A DNA stretch of 64,000 nt from Mauremys mutica. Taxonomy: Eukaryota > Chordata > Testudines > Geoemydidae. Shown one piece after another: positions 1 through 10,820 of this stretch; position 1 is the first letter of the stretch; every line of letters starts with the position of its first letter. The notes under the pieces were generated by a model. It had not been told where the DNA came from and ran no database searches. It saw only the letters and a list, made by a program, of their open reading frames with translations. The position numbers and the translations under genes are program-made. The DNA lies in the NCBI RefSeq assembly GCF_020497125.1, contig NC_059075.1, positions 106,059,222 through 106,123,221 of the forward strand. The letters are read 5' to 3'.

Positions 1-41
1 CTCCGTCCCCCACTCCACAGGCCGCCGCTCACGGCACGCAC

Positions 42-1133
42 TTGGGGCATGAAACGCGGGCACCTATTCCCGCAGACACGGAGCAGGCACCGGAGGAAGT
101 CCTACCGGGTCCTTCCTCATCCTCCTCCCCCGATGAGGCGGTGGCAGGGGCGGCACCGTCGGAACCTCCGCCGATCGACATCAAGGCGCACCAGGACCTT
201 CTCAGAAGGGTAGCTAAGGCCATTAACCTACCCGTGGAAGAAGTCCAGGAGGTCGATGACCCCATCACGGATGTGGTGGGAGCGGAGGCCCCCGTGAGGG
301 TAGCGCTCCCCTTCATCCGGACAATACAAAAGAACAATGCCGCTATCTGGCAGTCGCCCTCCTCCGTCCCGCCTACAGCACGCGGAGTTGAGAGGAAGTA
401 CTCGGTCCCCCCGAGGGGGTACGAATACCTTTACGTTCACCCGGCTCCGGACTCTCTCGTTGTCCAATCTGTCAATGACCGGGAGCGGCACGGACAGCCC
501 GCCGCTGCGCCAAAGTCGAAAGAGTCCAAGCGCATGGACTTGTTAGGCCGAAAAATTTACTCAGCGGGCGGACTACAACTCCGCATAGCCAATCAAATGG
601 CCCTGCTCTCAAGATATACATTCAACATCTTGGGCTGCCTAGGGAAATTTACAGAGCTCACCCCGCAGGATTCCCGCCGAGAATTCTCGGCACTGCTGGA
701 GGAAGGAAAGCTGGCTTCCCGAACCTTGATTAAGGCGGCGGTAGATGCAGCGGACTCGGGGGCCAGGACCATAGCATCAGGGGTAACCATGCGACGCATT
801 GCATGGCTTCAGTCCTCTACTCTGCCGCCGGAGGTCCAATATACGCTCCAGGACCTTCCTTTTGAGACGCAGGGTCTATTCTCAGAAAAAACTGATACCC
901 GCATTCAGACCCTAAAGGACGGCAGAGTGGCGATCCGCACGTTAGGAATGCACACGCCGGCCACCCAAAGGCGTTCCTTCCGGCGTCAACCTTATCGGCC
1001 CTATCAATACAACAGACCTCGTCCGCCTAACAATCGGCGCTCAGCCCCCTTCCGCCGCAGACCATCGGGCGGGCGGCGTAACCAAGCCCAGGGATCGTCC
1101 AAGGCCCCTCAAGGCCCAAAGATGGCCTTTTGA
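42..1133 (+). CDS. DIRS ORF1, gag-like protein
   Basis: This 363-codon ORF opens the visible part of the element and ends in TGA at 1131-1133. The N-terminal third is acidic and rich in Pro and Ser. The middle is likely helical. The last 60 residues are strongly basic, with many Arg, Gln, Pro and Tyr, as expected of a nucleic-acid-binding tail. Its position directly before RT supports a gag-like structural role in particle assembly and RNA packaging. The reading frame may begin upstream of the window, so the ATG at 42 is only the first one visible. No zinc knuckle is seen. The role is inferred from position and composition. Confidence 0.7.
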   Translation: MGHETRAPIPADTEQAPEEVLPGPSSSSSPDEAVAGAAPSEPPPIDIKAHQDLLRRVAKAINLPVEEVQEVDDPITDVVGAEAPVRVALPFIRTIQKNNAAIWQSPSSVPPTARGVERKYSVPPRGYEYLYVHPAPDSLVVQSVNDRERHGQPAAAPKSKESKRMDLLGRKIYSAGGLQLRIANQMALLSRYTFNILGCLGKFTELTPQDSRREFSALLEEGKLASRTLIKAAVDAADSGARTIASGVTMRRIAWLQSSTLPPEVQYTLQDLPFETQGLFSEKTDTRIQTLKDGRVAIRTLGMHTPATQRRSFRRQPYRPYQYNRPRPPNNRRSAPFRRRPSGGRRNQAQGSSKAPQGPKMAF

Positions 1134-3058
1134 TGGGACGCCCGAGGGCCGCCCACCTTTCTCCAATCAGGATCCACCCCTTCTGTTTTCCGATCGCCTT
1201 TCCCGCTTCCTCCGGGCGTGGTCATCTGTAACATCAGACAGCTGGGTCCTCGGCACTGTCCAATACGGCTACCGCCTACAGTTCATCTCGCCCCCTCCCT
1301 CCCACCCACCCTCCCTGTCCCTCTTCAGGGACCCCTCTCACGAGCAAGTCCTCTTACAGGAGGTCCAATCTCTGTTGAGCGTGGGGGCCATCGAGGAGGT
1401 GCCTCCCAGCAGGCGGGGCAGGGGATTCTATTCCAGATACTTCCTCATCCCCAAGGCGAAAGGAGGTCTTCGTCCCATCTTAGACCTCCGGGAGCTCAAC
1501 AGATACCTGTGCAAGCTCAAGTTTCGAATGGTAACCTTGCGGTCCATTATCCCTTCCCTGGATCCGGGAGACTGGTTTGCGGCCCTCGACATGAGGGATG
1601 CCTACTTTCATGTGGCAATCTACCCCCCCCCACAGACGCTTCCTGCGCTTCATGGTCAACGGAGCTCATTACCAGTTCACAGTGCTCCCCTTCGGCCTCT
1701 CCACCGCGCCGAGGGTATTCACCAAGTGCATGGCGGTCGTCGCCGCAGCCCTCCGCCGTCGTCGCATCCACGTCTACCCATATCTCGACGACTGGCTGAT
1801 TCGGGGCCGCTCCCAAGAGCTGGTGGCGAATCAGGTGACCGAGATTCTACATCTGTTCCGGTCTCTCGGCCTGCTTGTCAACACCGAGAAGTCCCTCTTA
1901 GTTCCAGCGCAAAGAGTGGAGTTCATAGGAGCAGTCCTCGACTCCAATCTGGCCAGAGCGTGCCTCCCTCGCAGTCGGCACGAGACGTTGGCCTCCCTCA
2001 TTCGGGCACTGCAGGCCTTTCCGACGACAACGGTGCGATCCTGCCTCCGCCTCCTGGGTCACATGGCAGCGTCCACATTTGTGACCGCACACGCCAGGCT
2101 GCGACTTCGCCCATTCCAAATGTGGCTGGCGTCGGTGTACCGCCCTCATCGCGATCCCCTAGACATGGTGGTAACGGTGGCAAAGCCCGCTCTCCAGACG
2201 CTCACCTGGTGGCTGGACCCGGAAACGGTCTGCGAGGGAGTTCCGTTCCGCCCGCCTCGCCCGTCAATCACCCTGACGACGGACGCCTCGGCGCTGGGCT
2301 GGGGGGCTCACGTAGGAGACCGACACACCCAGGGTCTCTGGTCACCCCAGGAGCTCTCCCTCCATATCAACGTCCGGGAGCTGAGAGCGATCCGCTTAGC
2401 TTGTCTCGCCTTTCGGGCTCACCTGCAGAACCGCTGTGTAGCGGTCTACATGGACAACACCACAGCCATGTTTTATGTCAACAAGCAGGGCGGAGCGCGG
2501 TCCTCCCCACTTTGCAACGAGGCATTGCTCCTCTGGGATTTCTGCGTAGCCCACTCGATTCGCCTCGAAGCGTTTTTTCTGCCAGGAGCGCAGAACACGT
2601 TGGCCGACCGCCTCAGCAGGTCCTTCGCCTCTCACGAGTGGTCCCTTCGCCCAGATGTGGCTTATTCCATCTTCCAGAGGTGGGGCTTTCCCCAGATAGA
2701 CCTCTTTGCTTCCCGGTCCAACCGCAAATGCCACAGGTTCTGCTCCTTCCAAGGTCAAGCTCCAGGCTCCCTCTCAGATGCGTTTCTCCTGTCATGGACA
2801 GAGCCTCTTCTCTACGCGTTTCCGCCGTTTCCGCTCGTCCACCGAGTGTTACTCAAGATCCGGAGAGACAGCGCCCGCATCATACTCGTCGCTCCGGCCT
2901 GGCCGAGGCAGCACTGGTATACCCTGCTGCTCGAGCTGTCGGTTCGGGAACCCATTCCCCTTCCGCTGTGGCCGGACCTCATAACCCAGGACCTCGGCAG
3001 GCTTCGTCACCCGAACCTGCAATCGCTGCATCTTACAGCTTGGTTCCTGAGTGGTTAA
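1132..3058 (+). pseudogene. DIRS reverse transcriptase / RNase H, frameshifted
   Basis: RT begins in one frame, open from about 1129 and overlapping the end of ORF1. That frame carries the fingers motifs PKAKGGLRPILDLRELN and ALDMRDAYFHV. It then moves to a second frame (ATG 1598 to TAA 3056-3058) carrying VLPFGLSTAPRVF and the catalytic YLDD at 1781-1792. RNase H follows at about 2275-2640, with TDAS, a conserved Glu, YMDN and a late Asp in ADRLSRS. The switch coincides with a run of nine C at 1623-1631; eight C would keep one frame. This is either a true inactivating insertion or a sequencing error in a homopolymer. The enzyme would copy the element RNA to DNA. Confidence 0.82.
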
Positions 3059-4107
3059 CCGACGCAGAGAGGGATTGCTCCGCAGCGGTGCAGCAGGTTC
3101 TGCTCGAAAGCAGGAAACCTTCAACGCGAACTACTTACCTTGCCAAGTGGAAGCGCTTTGCCCTCTGGTGCGACCAGAGAGGTATCAACCCTTTCTCGGC
3201 CCCCATCCAGACTGTCCTCGACTACCTTTGGTACCTCAAAGGTCAAGGTCTTGCAATCTCGTCCCTCAGGGTGCACCTGGCAGCGCTGTCAGCATTTCGA
3301 CCAGCTATAGGAGGTCGCTCGATCTTCTCCAACCCGATGGTATCGCGATTCCTTAAAGGGTTAGACCGTCTCTACCCGCAGGTGCGTCCTCCTGCTCCGA
3401 CATGGGATCTTAACCTGGTCCTCGCCCAGCTCATGGGCCCACCCTTCGAGCCCCTCGCTACGTGCTCTCTCCTCCATCTTACCTGTAAGACGGCCTTCCT
3501 CGTGGCGATCACATCCGCCAGACGGGTCTCAGAGCTCCGCGCCCTGACGGCGGGTCCCCCATATACCGTCTTTCACGGGGACAAGGTGCAGCTCCGACCA
3601 CACCCGGCCTTCCTCCCCAAGGTGGTGTCGGCCTTCCATCTCAACCAGGAGATCTTCCTCCCGGTCTTCTTCCCGAAGCCGCATGCCTCGCCTCGGGAAC
3701 AGCAGCTGCATACCCTCGACGTCCGCCGAGCACTCGCGTTCTACATTGACCGCACGAAGCCTTTTCGGCGTTCGTCCCAGCTGTTTGTGGCAATAGCTGA
3801 CCGCATGAAAGGCGAGCCAGTTTCCTCGCAGCGGATTTCTTCCTGGGTGACGTCCTGCATCAGAACGTGTTACGAGCTTGCTCGCGTTCCCCCGTGCCGA
3901 CTCACCGCACACTCGACGAGGGCACACGCCTCATCGGCCGCTTTCCTGGCCCATGTCCCCATCCAGGACATCTGTAGAGCGGCCACCTGGTCTTCAGTCC
4001 ATACCTTCGCTTCCCACTACGCGTTGGTGCACCAGTCTCGAGACGACGCAGCCTTCGGCTCTGCGGTATTACACTCCGCCACGTCTCATTCCGACCCCAC
4101 CGCCTAG
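3034..4107 (+). CDS. DIRS tyrosine recombinase
   Basis: This is the C-terminal part of an open frame that runs to TAG at 4105-4107. A SAM-like N-terminal domain (STRTTYLAKWKRFALWC) is followed by the catalytic domain. If residues are counted from the ATG at 1375, the tetrad is visible as Arg717 in SARRVSELRAL, His846 and Arg849 in AHSTRAHAS, and Tyr882 in TFASHYAL. The enzyme would integrate the cDNA without target duplication. Its frame differs from that of the RNase H upstream, and the two overlap by about 20 bases. Overlapping frames of this kind are usual in DIRS elements, so translation probably needs a separate start or a frameshift. No internal stop is seen. Confidence 0.85.
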   Translation, partial: YSLVPEWLTDAERDCSAAVQQVLLESRKPSTRTTYLAKWKRFALWCDQRGINPFSAPIQTVLDYLWYLKGQGLAISSLRVHLAALSAFRPAIGGRSIFSNPMVSRFLKGLDRLYPQVRPPAPTWDLNLVLAQLMGPPFEPLATCSLLHLTCKTAFLVAITSARRVSELRALTAGPPYTVFHGDKVQLRPHPAFLPKVVSAFHLNQEIFLPVFFPKPHASPREQQLHTLDVRRALAFYIDRTKPFRRSSQLFVAIADRMKGEPVSSQRISSWVTSCIRTCYELARVPPCRLTAHSTRAHASSAAFLAHVPIQDICRAATWSSVHTFASHYALVHQSRDDAAFGSAVLHSATSHSDPTA

Positions 4108-4471
4108 GTAAGGCTTGGGAATCACCTACATGGAATGGATAGGAGCAATCACTCGAAGAAGAAAAGACGGTTACTCACTTGTAGTAACTGGTGTTCTTCG
4201 AGATGTGTTGCTCCTATCCATTCCAATCCCGCCCTCCTTCCCCACTGTCGGAATAGCCGGCAAGAAGGAACTGAGGAGCGGACGGGCCGGCTGGGGTATA
4301 TATCCGCCGCCATGGCGGCGCCACTCCAGGGGGCGCCAGCCGGCCCGCCGGAGTTGCTAGGCTAAAAATGTTCCGAAGAGCCGTGCACGCGCGGCGCGCA
4401 CACCTACATGGAATGGATAGGAGCAATACATCTCGAAGAACACCAGTTACTACAGGTGAGTAACCGTCTTT
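4108..4471 (+). repeat. DIRS 3' terminal region with inverted repeats
   Basis: An AT-poor non-coding end follows the recombinase stop. The arm at 4168-4226 (ACGGTTACTCACTTGTAGTA start) is inverted at 4408-4471. A shorter copy of the arm core lies at 4127-4150. Between the arms is a GC-rich segment with a TATA-like string (GGGTATATAT, about 4293). Arms of this type serve as recombination substrates in DIRS elements. Confidence 0.7.
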
Positions 4472-6952
4472 TTTTCCAAGCTTATTGAATAGTATGTGGA
4501 ACATGTAATGGTGAACATTTACCAGAACAGGACAGAGGGGAATCTACATTCTGTGCTAATTTTATTGTGGCAGGTATTGGTGTCCAGAATTACCGACTTC
4601 CTTTCTGATACGATGATAAGTGAAGTCACATCTTTACTTTTATTCTCTGTGGTAAAACTAGTAGGCCAGCAGAGCTGATGGGAAAGAGCAGGTGGCCAAG
4701 TGGTCACTGCAGCCCAGACTAGTCCTCCGAGAGGTAGTGGTGCTAGAGAGAAAGAGATCACAAGTGCGTGAAGAAGTGAGATGAAACCTGAACCATAGAA
4801 GATGAATGTGCTATTTGCCTGAATCACTGATCTTTCTAAATGTGCATAGTATCTCATCTACATGAGGTTTTACATTAGTGCAAGGGTAGGTATGATTTCG
4901 TACAGGTCCGTAGCATCTCCTTGCCATAATATGGGGTGAATCACATCAGAGTGGATGACCAGTCTGGCCTTTATAAATCTGGCAGTAATGCTAGAGGGGA
5001 AGATTCTTGCCAGCTGCTCAGTCCATTCAAAGACAGAGGCTGCCCTAGCCAATGCCAGGGACAGAGGTCTTTGGGAAGAAGCCTTCCTGTGCCTGGAGAA
5101 TTCCCTCAAACTCTACGGCTAAGTCGGTTTGCCCCACACTAGAATGAATTACAGAACGCTGTTTGATTTTGAGATTTTTATGCAAATGAAGTACGGGCAA
5201 GAAGTGAATAAATGACGCTATTTAGATTTTCCAATATTTTTCTTCCTTTTCTTAAAGGCTTATTACACTCAATGTCTATGTGTACTTGTATGGACTGTTC
5301 ATATGTATCTAGGCAAGTTACACAACGTAAATAATTGTCTGTTTAATCCTTACATGTAATTGTTAAAATACATTACCACTATGCAGCAAAGGAAACAGTC
5401 AGTTTGCATCAGTAGGTTATGAGGATCTGAAAAGTTCAGTTTGTTTTCTATGTGTATGTGCCTGCAGAACTCCATCTAGTGTTGGTCTTTAGATTCTCTT
5501 TAATGTGCATTTTCCAATCTATATTGTCTGCTGCCACCTAGTGATAGAAGAAAATAATTATGGGTCAGTTCCATTAAATCTGGTTTTCAAACTGGTGCAT
5601 TTCCCCTTGGGTGGGAAGGGAGGTGCCAAGGTTATCACGTGAATACGAGGATCTGACTGTCTTACTAACTGAGCTGCAGCTCCAGCTGCTGCTGCTGCTG
5701 CCAGGCTAGAAGAGGTCGGAGGAGTTTGGGGCATAGCATCTCCCTGTGCAGCAGCAGCTTCAGGGGGTGGAGAGCATATCAGCTCACTCTCCTCTGCAGA
5801 GGCTCATGTGCATGTGTCCCCTTGTGAGAATTCCTCCCTTCCTGCACAGGCTCTTGTGCATGCATGCTGGGGATTGTGTCTGGGCAAAAGGAGTCTGTGG
5901 CCTATGAGTGATTCTGGGGAGTCCCAGGGGTGGGAGCACAAGGAAAGGGGTGCAGCCCAACTGTCTATCACCCACCTAGAGCATATCCATGGAAAGAGGA
6001 TGCTCACAAACTGGGGAGCAGCAGGGCACCCTGGCCAGGATGGACTCCTGGACCCCAGTGTCCAAAGAAACAGAGTTTCTTAGAAAGATGGGGAGTATAC
6101 GTGGGACAAGAAACTCCAAAGTGGAGTGCAGCAAAAAAAGCTTGGGAACCTCTGCATTAAATGTTTGCAGGTACTAAAACAGCATAGTCAGAAATTGCAA
6201 AGCACCTCCTTGGATTTCCTTCTGCAAAAAAAAATTAAACACATGTTGACATTGCTATCTGAAAGGTTGCAGATTAGGTTCTTGGAGAATGCTTCTCAAG
6301 TCCAGACAATTATTATATGTCAACATATACAATAAAATAACTTTTTAAAACTGTTTCCAGTTTATCAATGAAATATTTTTCAAATTTGACTGAGTTCAGA
6401 GTGCTTTGGATCAGAAACACATGGAGTACTCCTCACTGAGACGTAATAGTAATGCTTATTGTATAGTATAAGGAGGATGGGAGAATCTTTTAAATCATAG
6501 ATGGAAAAGACTTCTTAGCGCTAGACTTGTCCCTTCCAAGGGAAGGTGATTCCCTAAGACACATTTTCTAGTATTTTGTCTGAGGTCCTGTAGGTTTCTT
6601 TTATAACTTTTTAGGTACAGTATAAAAAAATAAGATTAGTTGTGTATACCTATTTCTATAATTAAATATTGAAATATTATGATTGCTGTATTCCTTCCCA
6701 CCTCCGCAATATAGCTGCAATCTTTTGAACAATTTTTTTTTCTGTTAAATAAGTATTTTCTAGCTACTATTTTTTATGTCCATAAATTTTGGATGTCCAT
6801 TTTGCATATCAAAAGTTTTGATATCTACTAGCAAACACAGATTTGATCTGATTAACAGCTACAGAGAGAATATATAATTTTAAGATGTTTAATTTCTGTT
6901 TTCTACTTCCAACACTTAGTTATCTAACTCCTAGTATTTATTTTATTTTCAG
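4472..6952. other. Non-coding stretch upstream of the first recognised exon
   Basis: AT-rich sequence with no convincing coding exon on either strand and no repeat family recognised with confidence. A short CTG run lies at about 5685-5702. This is probably intron 1 of PTPRJ or its 5' flank. No signal-peptide exon was found here. Confidence 0.5.
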
Positions 6953-6971
6953 ATCAAACCTGCAGCTGCCT
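6953..6971 (+). CDS. PTPRJ: Candidate 19-nt PTPRJ exon near the N-terminus
   Basis: A good polypyrimidine tract and acceptor (TTTTATTTTCAG) precede 19 bases, followed by a consensus donor GTAAGT. If read with phase 0 at the start it ends in phase 1 and joins the next exon in frame (IKPAAA then Cys). This is inference from splice signals alone. The upstream partner exon is unknown and the site could be fortuitous. Confidence 0.3.
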
Positions 6972-7025
6972 GTAAGTACCAATCTATTACTTTATTATGA
7001 TTTTGTTTAGAATCCAAATTTCACA

Positions 7026-7210
7026 ATGTGGACAGGTGCAAATGGATATAAACTGGCCATCAATGAGTTTAGGCTTGAAATTAGACAAAGGTTTCTAACT
7101 ATCAGAGGACTGAAGTTCTTGAACCGGCTTCCAAGAGGAGCAATAGGGGCAAAACACCTAACTGGCTTCAAGACTGAGCTTGAAAGGTTTGTGGAGAGGA
7201 TGGTATGATG
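7026..7210 (+). mobile_element. LINE remnant, C-terminal end of CR1-like ORF2
   Basis: The plus-strand translation contains FRLEIRQRFLTIRGLKFLNR and LPRGAIGAKHL. This resembles the FRLDIRKxFFTxRVVxHWNxLPREVV tail of CR1 ORF2, also present here at 44662-44925 on the minus strand. It is a short diverged fragment in an intron. Confidence 0.5.
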
Positions 7211-7482
7211 GGACTGCCTACAATGGCATGTAGCCGATCTGCAACTGCTAGCAGCAAATATCTCCAATGGCCGGTCATGGGACACTACAGTACAGTTAAC
7301 TCAAAGTAAAAAAGTCTGATGTAAAAGCAGGGAACAGTAAAGTGGTATTTAAAGTGGTGGTGTTATAGTCTGAAGAAAACCCAATTAGCAATAACAAAAG
7401 TGATTACACACACATAAAGTGAAATGCCAGAATTATGTGTAGGTGTTTAACCATTTTTTTGTAATTTGTCCTTATCTTATAG

Positions 7483-7704
7483 GCTTTGAAGATTGCAGCT
7501 CAGTAAATGTAAATGCAGCGACGACAGAAATCCATATTGACACATTACCAGACAACTTTACAATAATCAGTGTAACTTTTGCAAATGGAACACTGTTCCC
7601 GAATTCATCACTGAACAATTCAATAGGAGGTCTTTCACCTGGTGTACAATACATTATCAACTTTCAAAATGGTACAGAAGCATGTTGCAAAAACATTACA
7701 ACAA
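7483..7704 (+). CDS. PTPRJ: PTPRJ ectodomain exon, N-terminal FN3-like domain
   Basis: This 222-nt exon (74 codons) has acceptor CTTATCTTATAG and donor A|GTAAGT, phase 1 on both sides. It reads GFEDCSSVNVNAATTEIHID, then a core with LPDNFTIISVTFANG, then GGLSPGVQYIINFQNGTEAC. The G-L-x-P-G-x-x-Y string is the hallmark of the E-to-F strand region of FN3 domains in PTPRJ-type receptors. Length is shorter than the 89-91 codons of the later FN3 exons, so the domain is compact or diverged. Several N-glycosylation sequons (NFT, NGT, NSS, NNS, NIT) fit an extracellular location. It is the first exon I can assign with confidence. Confidence 0.75.
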
Positions 7705-8119
7705 GTAAGTGACATGAGGTTGTTGTAGGAGGCAGTATCTTTTCATTTTATAGTTTTTCTTACCATTTTAAATCCTGTCTACACCAAAGAAAGCAAATGG
7801 CATAGCAGAGTGTTGCTCCACCTTGATTCCTGGCAGAGTAGTGAACCATGTTATGTCAAAGACCTATATCTGCTTAGTAGGGTTTGAAAACAGTTTGTGA
7901 ACATGGGGCCTTACAATATTTCATGAATGCAGGTGCTGTCACCTAGTTGTAGACTCTTTACCTATGAAGGGTTACTTTTCTTTGCTTTCCTTTTCTTGGT
8001 TTCAGCTGGCAGCATGGACAAATGTATAGAGTTGGGCTAGTGCTGTGAGTGTTCGGACTGTGACGTATATATGAAATACTTTGTGACAAATCTCTCCTGC
8101 AACTGCTTATATACTATAA

Positions 8120-8431
8120 CAGGGTACGGCAACCTTTCAGAAGTGTTGTGCCGAGTCTTCATTTATTCACTCTAATTTAAGGTTTCTCGTGCCAGTAACA
8201 CATTTTAATGTTTTTAGAAGGTCTCTTTCTCCAAGTCTATAATACATAACTAAACTATTGTTGTATGTAAAGTAAATAGGGTTTTTAAAATGTTTAAGAA
8301 GCTTCTTTTAAAAATTAAATTAAAACGCAGAACTCCCCTGACTGGTGGCCAGGACCTGGGCAGAATGAGTGCTGCTGAAAATCAGCTCGCGTGCCGCCTT
8401 CGGCATGCGTGCCATAGGTTGCCTACCCCTG
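8120..8431. mobile_element. hAT-like MITE, 312 bp, TSD TACTATAA
   Basis: Imperfect terminal inverted repeats (CAGGGTACGGCAACCT left, AGGTTGCCTACCCCTG right) are flanked by a perfect 8-bp duplication TACTATAA at 8112-8119 and 8432-8439. No coding capacity. The same family occurs at 21080-21390 and 33679-33990. Confidence 0.85.
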
Positions 8432-8799
8432 TACTATAATATATATGGTACTGTACCACATATCCAGATGGCTGATGGCCTTGTGTTCTAGTGCCCTCTC
8501 CTTACATTGTTGTACAGTCAGCAAGACCCCTTTTCCCACAGTTGCAATAAGTATCTTTTAGAAAGAACAGCACGTTGATGGTAACAACCTTCAACACCCT
8601 GAGTGGTGTAGGCAGGAGAAATGAGGCAGCCTGACATTTGAGTGTTGGGGAGGTCAGTGCTGCTGCTCTTCAGTCCTGGCTGACCAAACCTAAGATGGAA
8701 AAGGGATTGAGCGGGTGAAGGGGTGAAGGGGATCATTGATCCACAACTAGGAAATGCCCAGTTGTGGATGAGGAAAGTTACTGCTAAGGCCTTCTGAGT

Positions 8800-10216
8800 C
8801 CTGACTGCCTCCTGGCTTAAGTAGACTAAATAAAATCAGCATTGTATGCACATAAATGAAAACCTACCCCAGCATTTTCTACCTGAATACATCTGTAAGT
8901 CCTTAACGAGTTCTAAGGGTGCTGCCCTCTATCAGTTAATATTATCCTCCAGTTACATTATTGTGTCTTGTTGCTCCCTTTCTGTTTATCACGATGTTAC
9001 TCAGGACTTCCCATATCCATCCTCCTATTCAAAACTGACCTTTCCTTCTTAATGCTCACAATAGACTGTTCCCTGCTAAACTTACACCAGGCCTGGATTA
9101 GCTGATTGACACTAAAAGGAGGGGTTGTGGGAAGCACTGTGAAAATTCTGTTGGAAGACGTGAATTAATGGAGTCTTGCGGTTAGCATCAGCTGTGTTTA
9201 AAGCAAAGAAATTCCGTTTGATACATATCATTCTAATAAATCTGGCTGATCTACCAGCACAACACTGAGTGACTCTAATGGCATATTTCGGAATGATGGT
9301 CTTTTATGTATATTCTTCTATTTGTTAGTATTGCAACCACTTGCCTGTCTATATAACACTATGGGCAGTTATACAATCTAGCTCCAGAATCTAAACATTT
9401 ATAAGGCACTTTTCCAGATTATTCCATATTCTGTATTGGAAAAGTTACTTTTAAGATTTAGAAAAATAACTGTAGGGCAATATAGATGTACTTTGTATAT
9501 AAGAAGGCTACATATCTTGTAAGGCCATGGCAGAAACAGAGAAACAGTTAGGGTAACTTACCCTCACATATTAGTAAAATGGCGTGGTCAGAAGTGTTTT
9601 GGGCATCCCATATTTAAACTAGTAATTCCTTAATGGTTTCATATCAAAGACACAGAACTACATTGACTGGTACACTCCAGCTGCTTTGTACTTCTTTACT
9701 GATGCATAACCAGAGTGGTGCACTCAGCCAAAACATACCGATTAATCTAACCCATAACGGCTAGAAGAATACCAGTTATAGTAAAAGAAGGAACCTTTTA
9801 CATTAATAAGGCCATGAGGCAGAGTATGGGAAGTGCTCCGAGTTCAAGCATATGATAATCCATGTCACGACAAATCCTAGAATGGCATTAAGAACTTTCA
9901 GAGCGTACTCAGATACATTCACAAGCAGAGCAGCTTGTCTTGCCATATCCATAATGACAAAAATGATATTTCATGCTCTACCCTATACAATTAATATTAG
10001 TATTCACTAGTCCCGGGGCTAAATAAAACCTGGTTGTAAGCGACAATTTTTTGGATCACTGTTACAGAATACTGTAGTAGGTCTTTAAAAACCCAACCCT
10101 ATAATGTAAAACCACAATTATATTATGTGAATTAATATTGGAGCTCTAATTGTTTTGTTTTCCTTTCAGCAAGTGTTCTTGCTGTACTAATAATACATAT
10201 ACTTTTTACCAGATAG
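8800..10216. repeat. PTPRJ: Intronic segment paralogous to 43.9-47.0 kb
   Basis: Long stretches match the downstream block, for example the region from ATTGTGTCTTGTTGCTCCCT (about 8960) with about 43919 onward, and the region around AAGAAGGCTACAT (about 9503) with about 46276 onward. This is an old duplication that carried exon Z1 or Z2 with its upstream intron. This copy lacks the hAT MITE and the CR1 present in the downstream copy. No coding exon is seen here. Confidence 0.7.
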
Positions 10217-10483
10217 AACCCAGTGCAGTTTCTGACATCAGAATTATAAATATTGGCACAGGAGAAGTAACCTTGACTTGGCAAAACAGGAATGATGAGG
10301 CTTCTCAGTAAACTTATAGGATACTCTGTGCAGTTAATGAAAGTTTTTCTCCAAAAAACATCACTTCCCAAATCACGACTGCTACCATTATGGGATTCGA
10401 ACCTGGTACCTTTTATGCATTTATGGTCTTCGCACAAGCTGCAGGGACTGAAGGAGACCCCACTGCCACAGAGACCTGTATGA
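10217..10483 (+). pseudogene. PTPRJ: FN3 exon Z1, broken by a nonsense codon
   Basis: This 267-nt FN3 exon has an acceptor (ACCAGATAG) and a donor (A|GTAAG), phase 1 on both sides, paralogous to the intact exon Z2 at 47028-47294. The frame is open along its length except for TAA at 10309-10311, where Z2 has TAC (Tyr) in the Y-T-Y-R motif. The FEPGTFYAF motif and other FN3 features remain. A roughly 165-bp insertion begins just after the donor +5 position, at about 10490. If included, the exon would truncate the receptor within the ectodomain. Skipping it keeps the frame. Most likely it is a dead exon or is always skipped. Confidence 0.75.
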
Positions 10484-10489
10484 GTAAGC

Positions 10490-10655
10490 AGGACCAGCAT
10501 TTCTGCCACAGAGGGCCCTGGAAAGCTAAGTTACATGATTGGGCTTCAGCCCTGCACACTGGGGCTCGGGCTTCAGCTTTAGCCCTGCGCGCCGGGGCTC
10601 AGGCTTTGGCTCCTTAGTTTCTACCCTGGGCCCCAGCGAGTCTTAACACCGGCCA
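10490..10655. mobile_element. Insertion next to the Z1 splice donor
   Basis: Compared with the paralogous site at 47295-47320, about 165 bp are inserted between GAGTAAG and GAGTGAGTCATTG, with a short near-duplicate of GAGTRAG on each side. The insert is GC-rich, with repeated GGGGCTC/GCTTCAG-like strings. Family not recognised. Confidence 0.5.
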
Positions 10656-10820
10656 TGCGAGTGAGTCATTGAAACCTCTTTCAAGAAAACATTCTGAAAT
10701 GATAATCTGTGGTTTCAGCCTCTGTCACCTCATCACTTTGTCTGATTTATGAAATTTCTGCACATCTTTGACAGAAAACTCTACACATTTTAGTTGATCT
10801 ACTTGTAACTGTTTAGTCTA

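Larger units (their letters stand above)
1..4471 (+). mobile_element. DIRS-type tyrosine-recombinase retrotransposon, 5' end outside window
   Basis: The order gag-like ORF, reverse transcriptase, RNase H, tyrosine recombinase and then an inverted-repeat terminus is diagnostic of DIRS elements, which integrate by a tyrosine recombinase rather than a DDE integrase. The last 360 bases hold a segment at 4168-4226 and its inverted copy at 4408-4471, both containing the run TGGAATGGATAGGAGCAAT on one strand or the other. The left end is cut by the window. The element is GC-rich compared with the AT-rich intron that follows. It is nearly intact, so insertion is probably fairly recent, but a homopolymer frameshift interrupts the RT. 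Confidence 0.88.

Noticed and set aside
5808..6177. Overlapping short frames in 5.8-6.2 kb.
   Set aside because: Low-quality frames on both strands with no homology that I recognise and no splice context.
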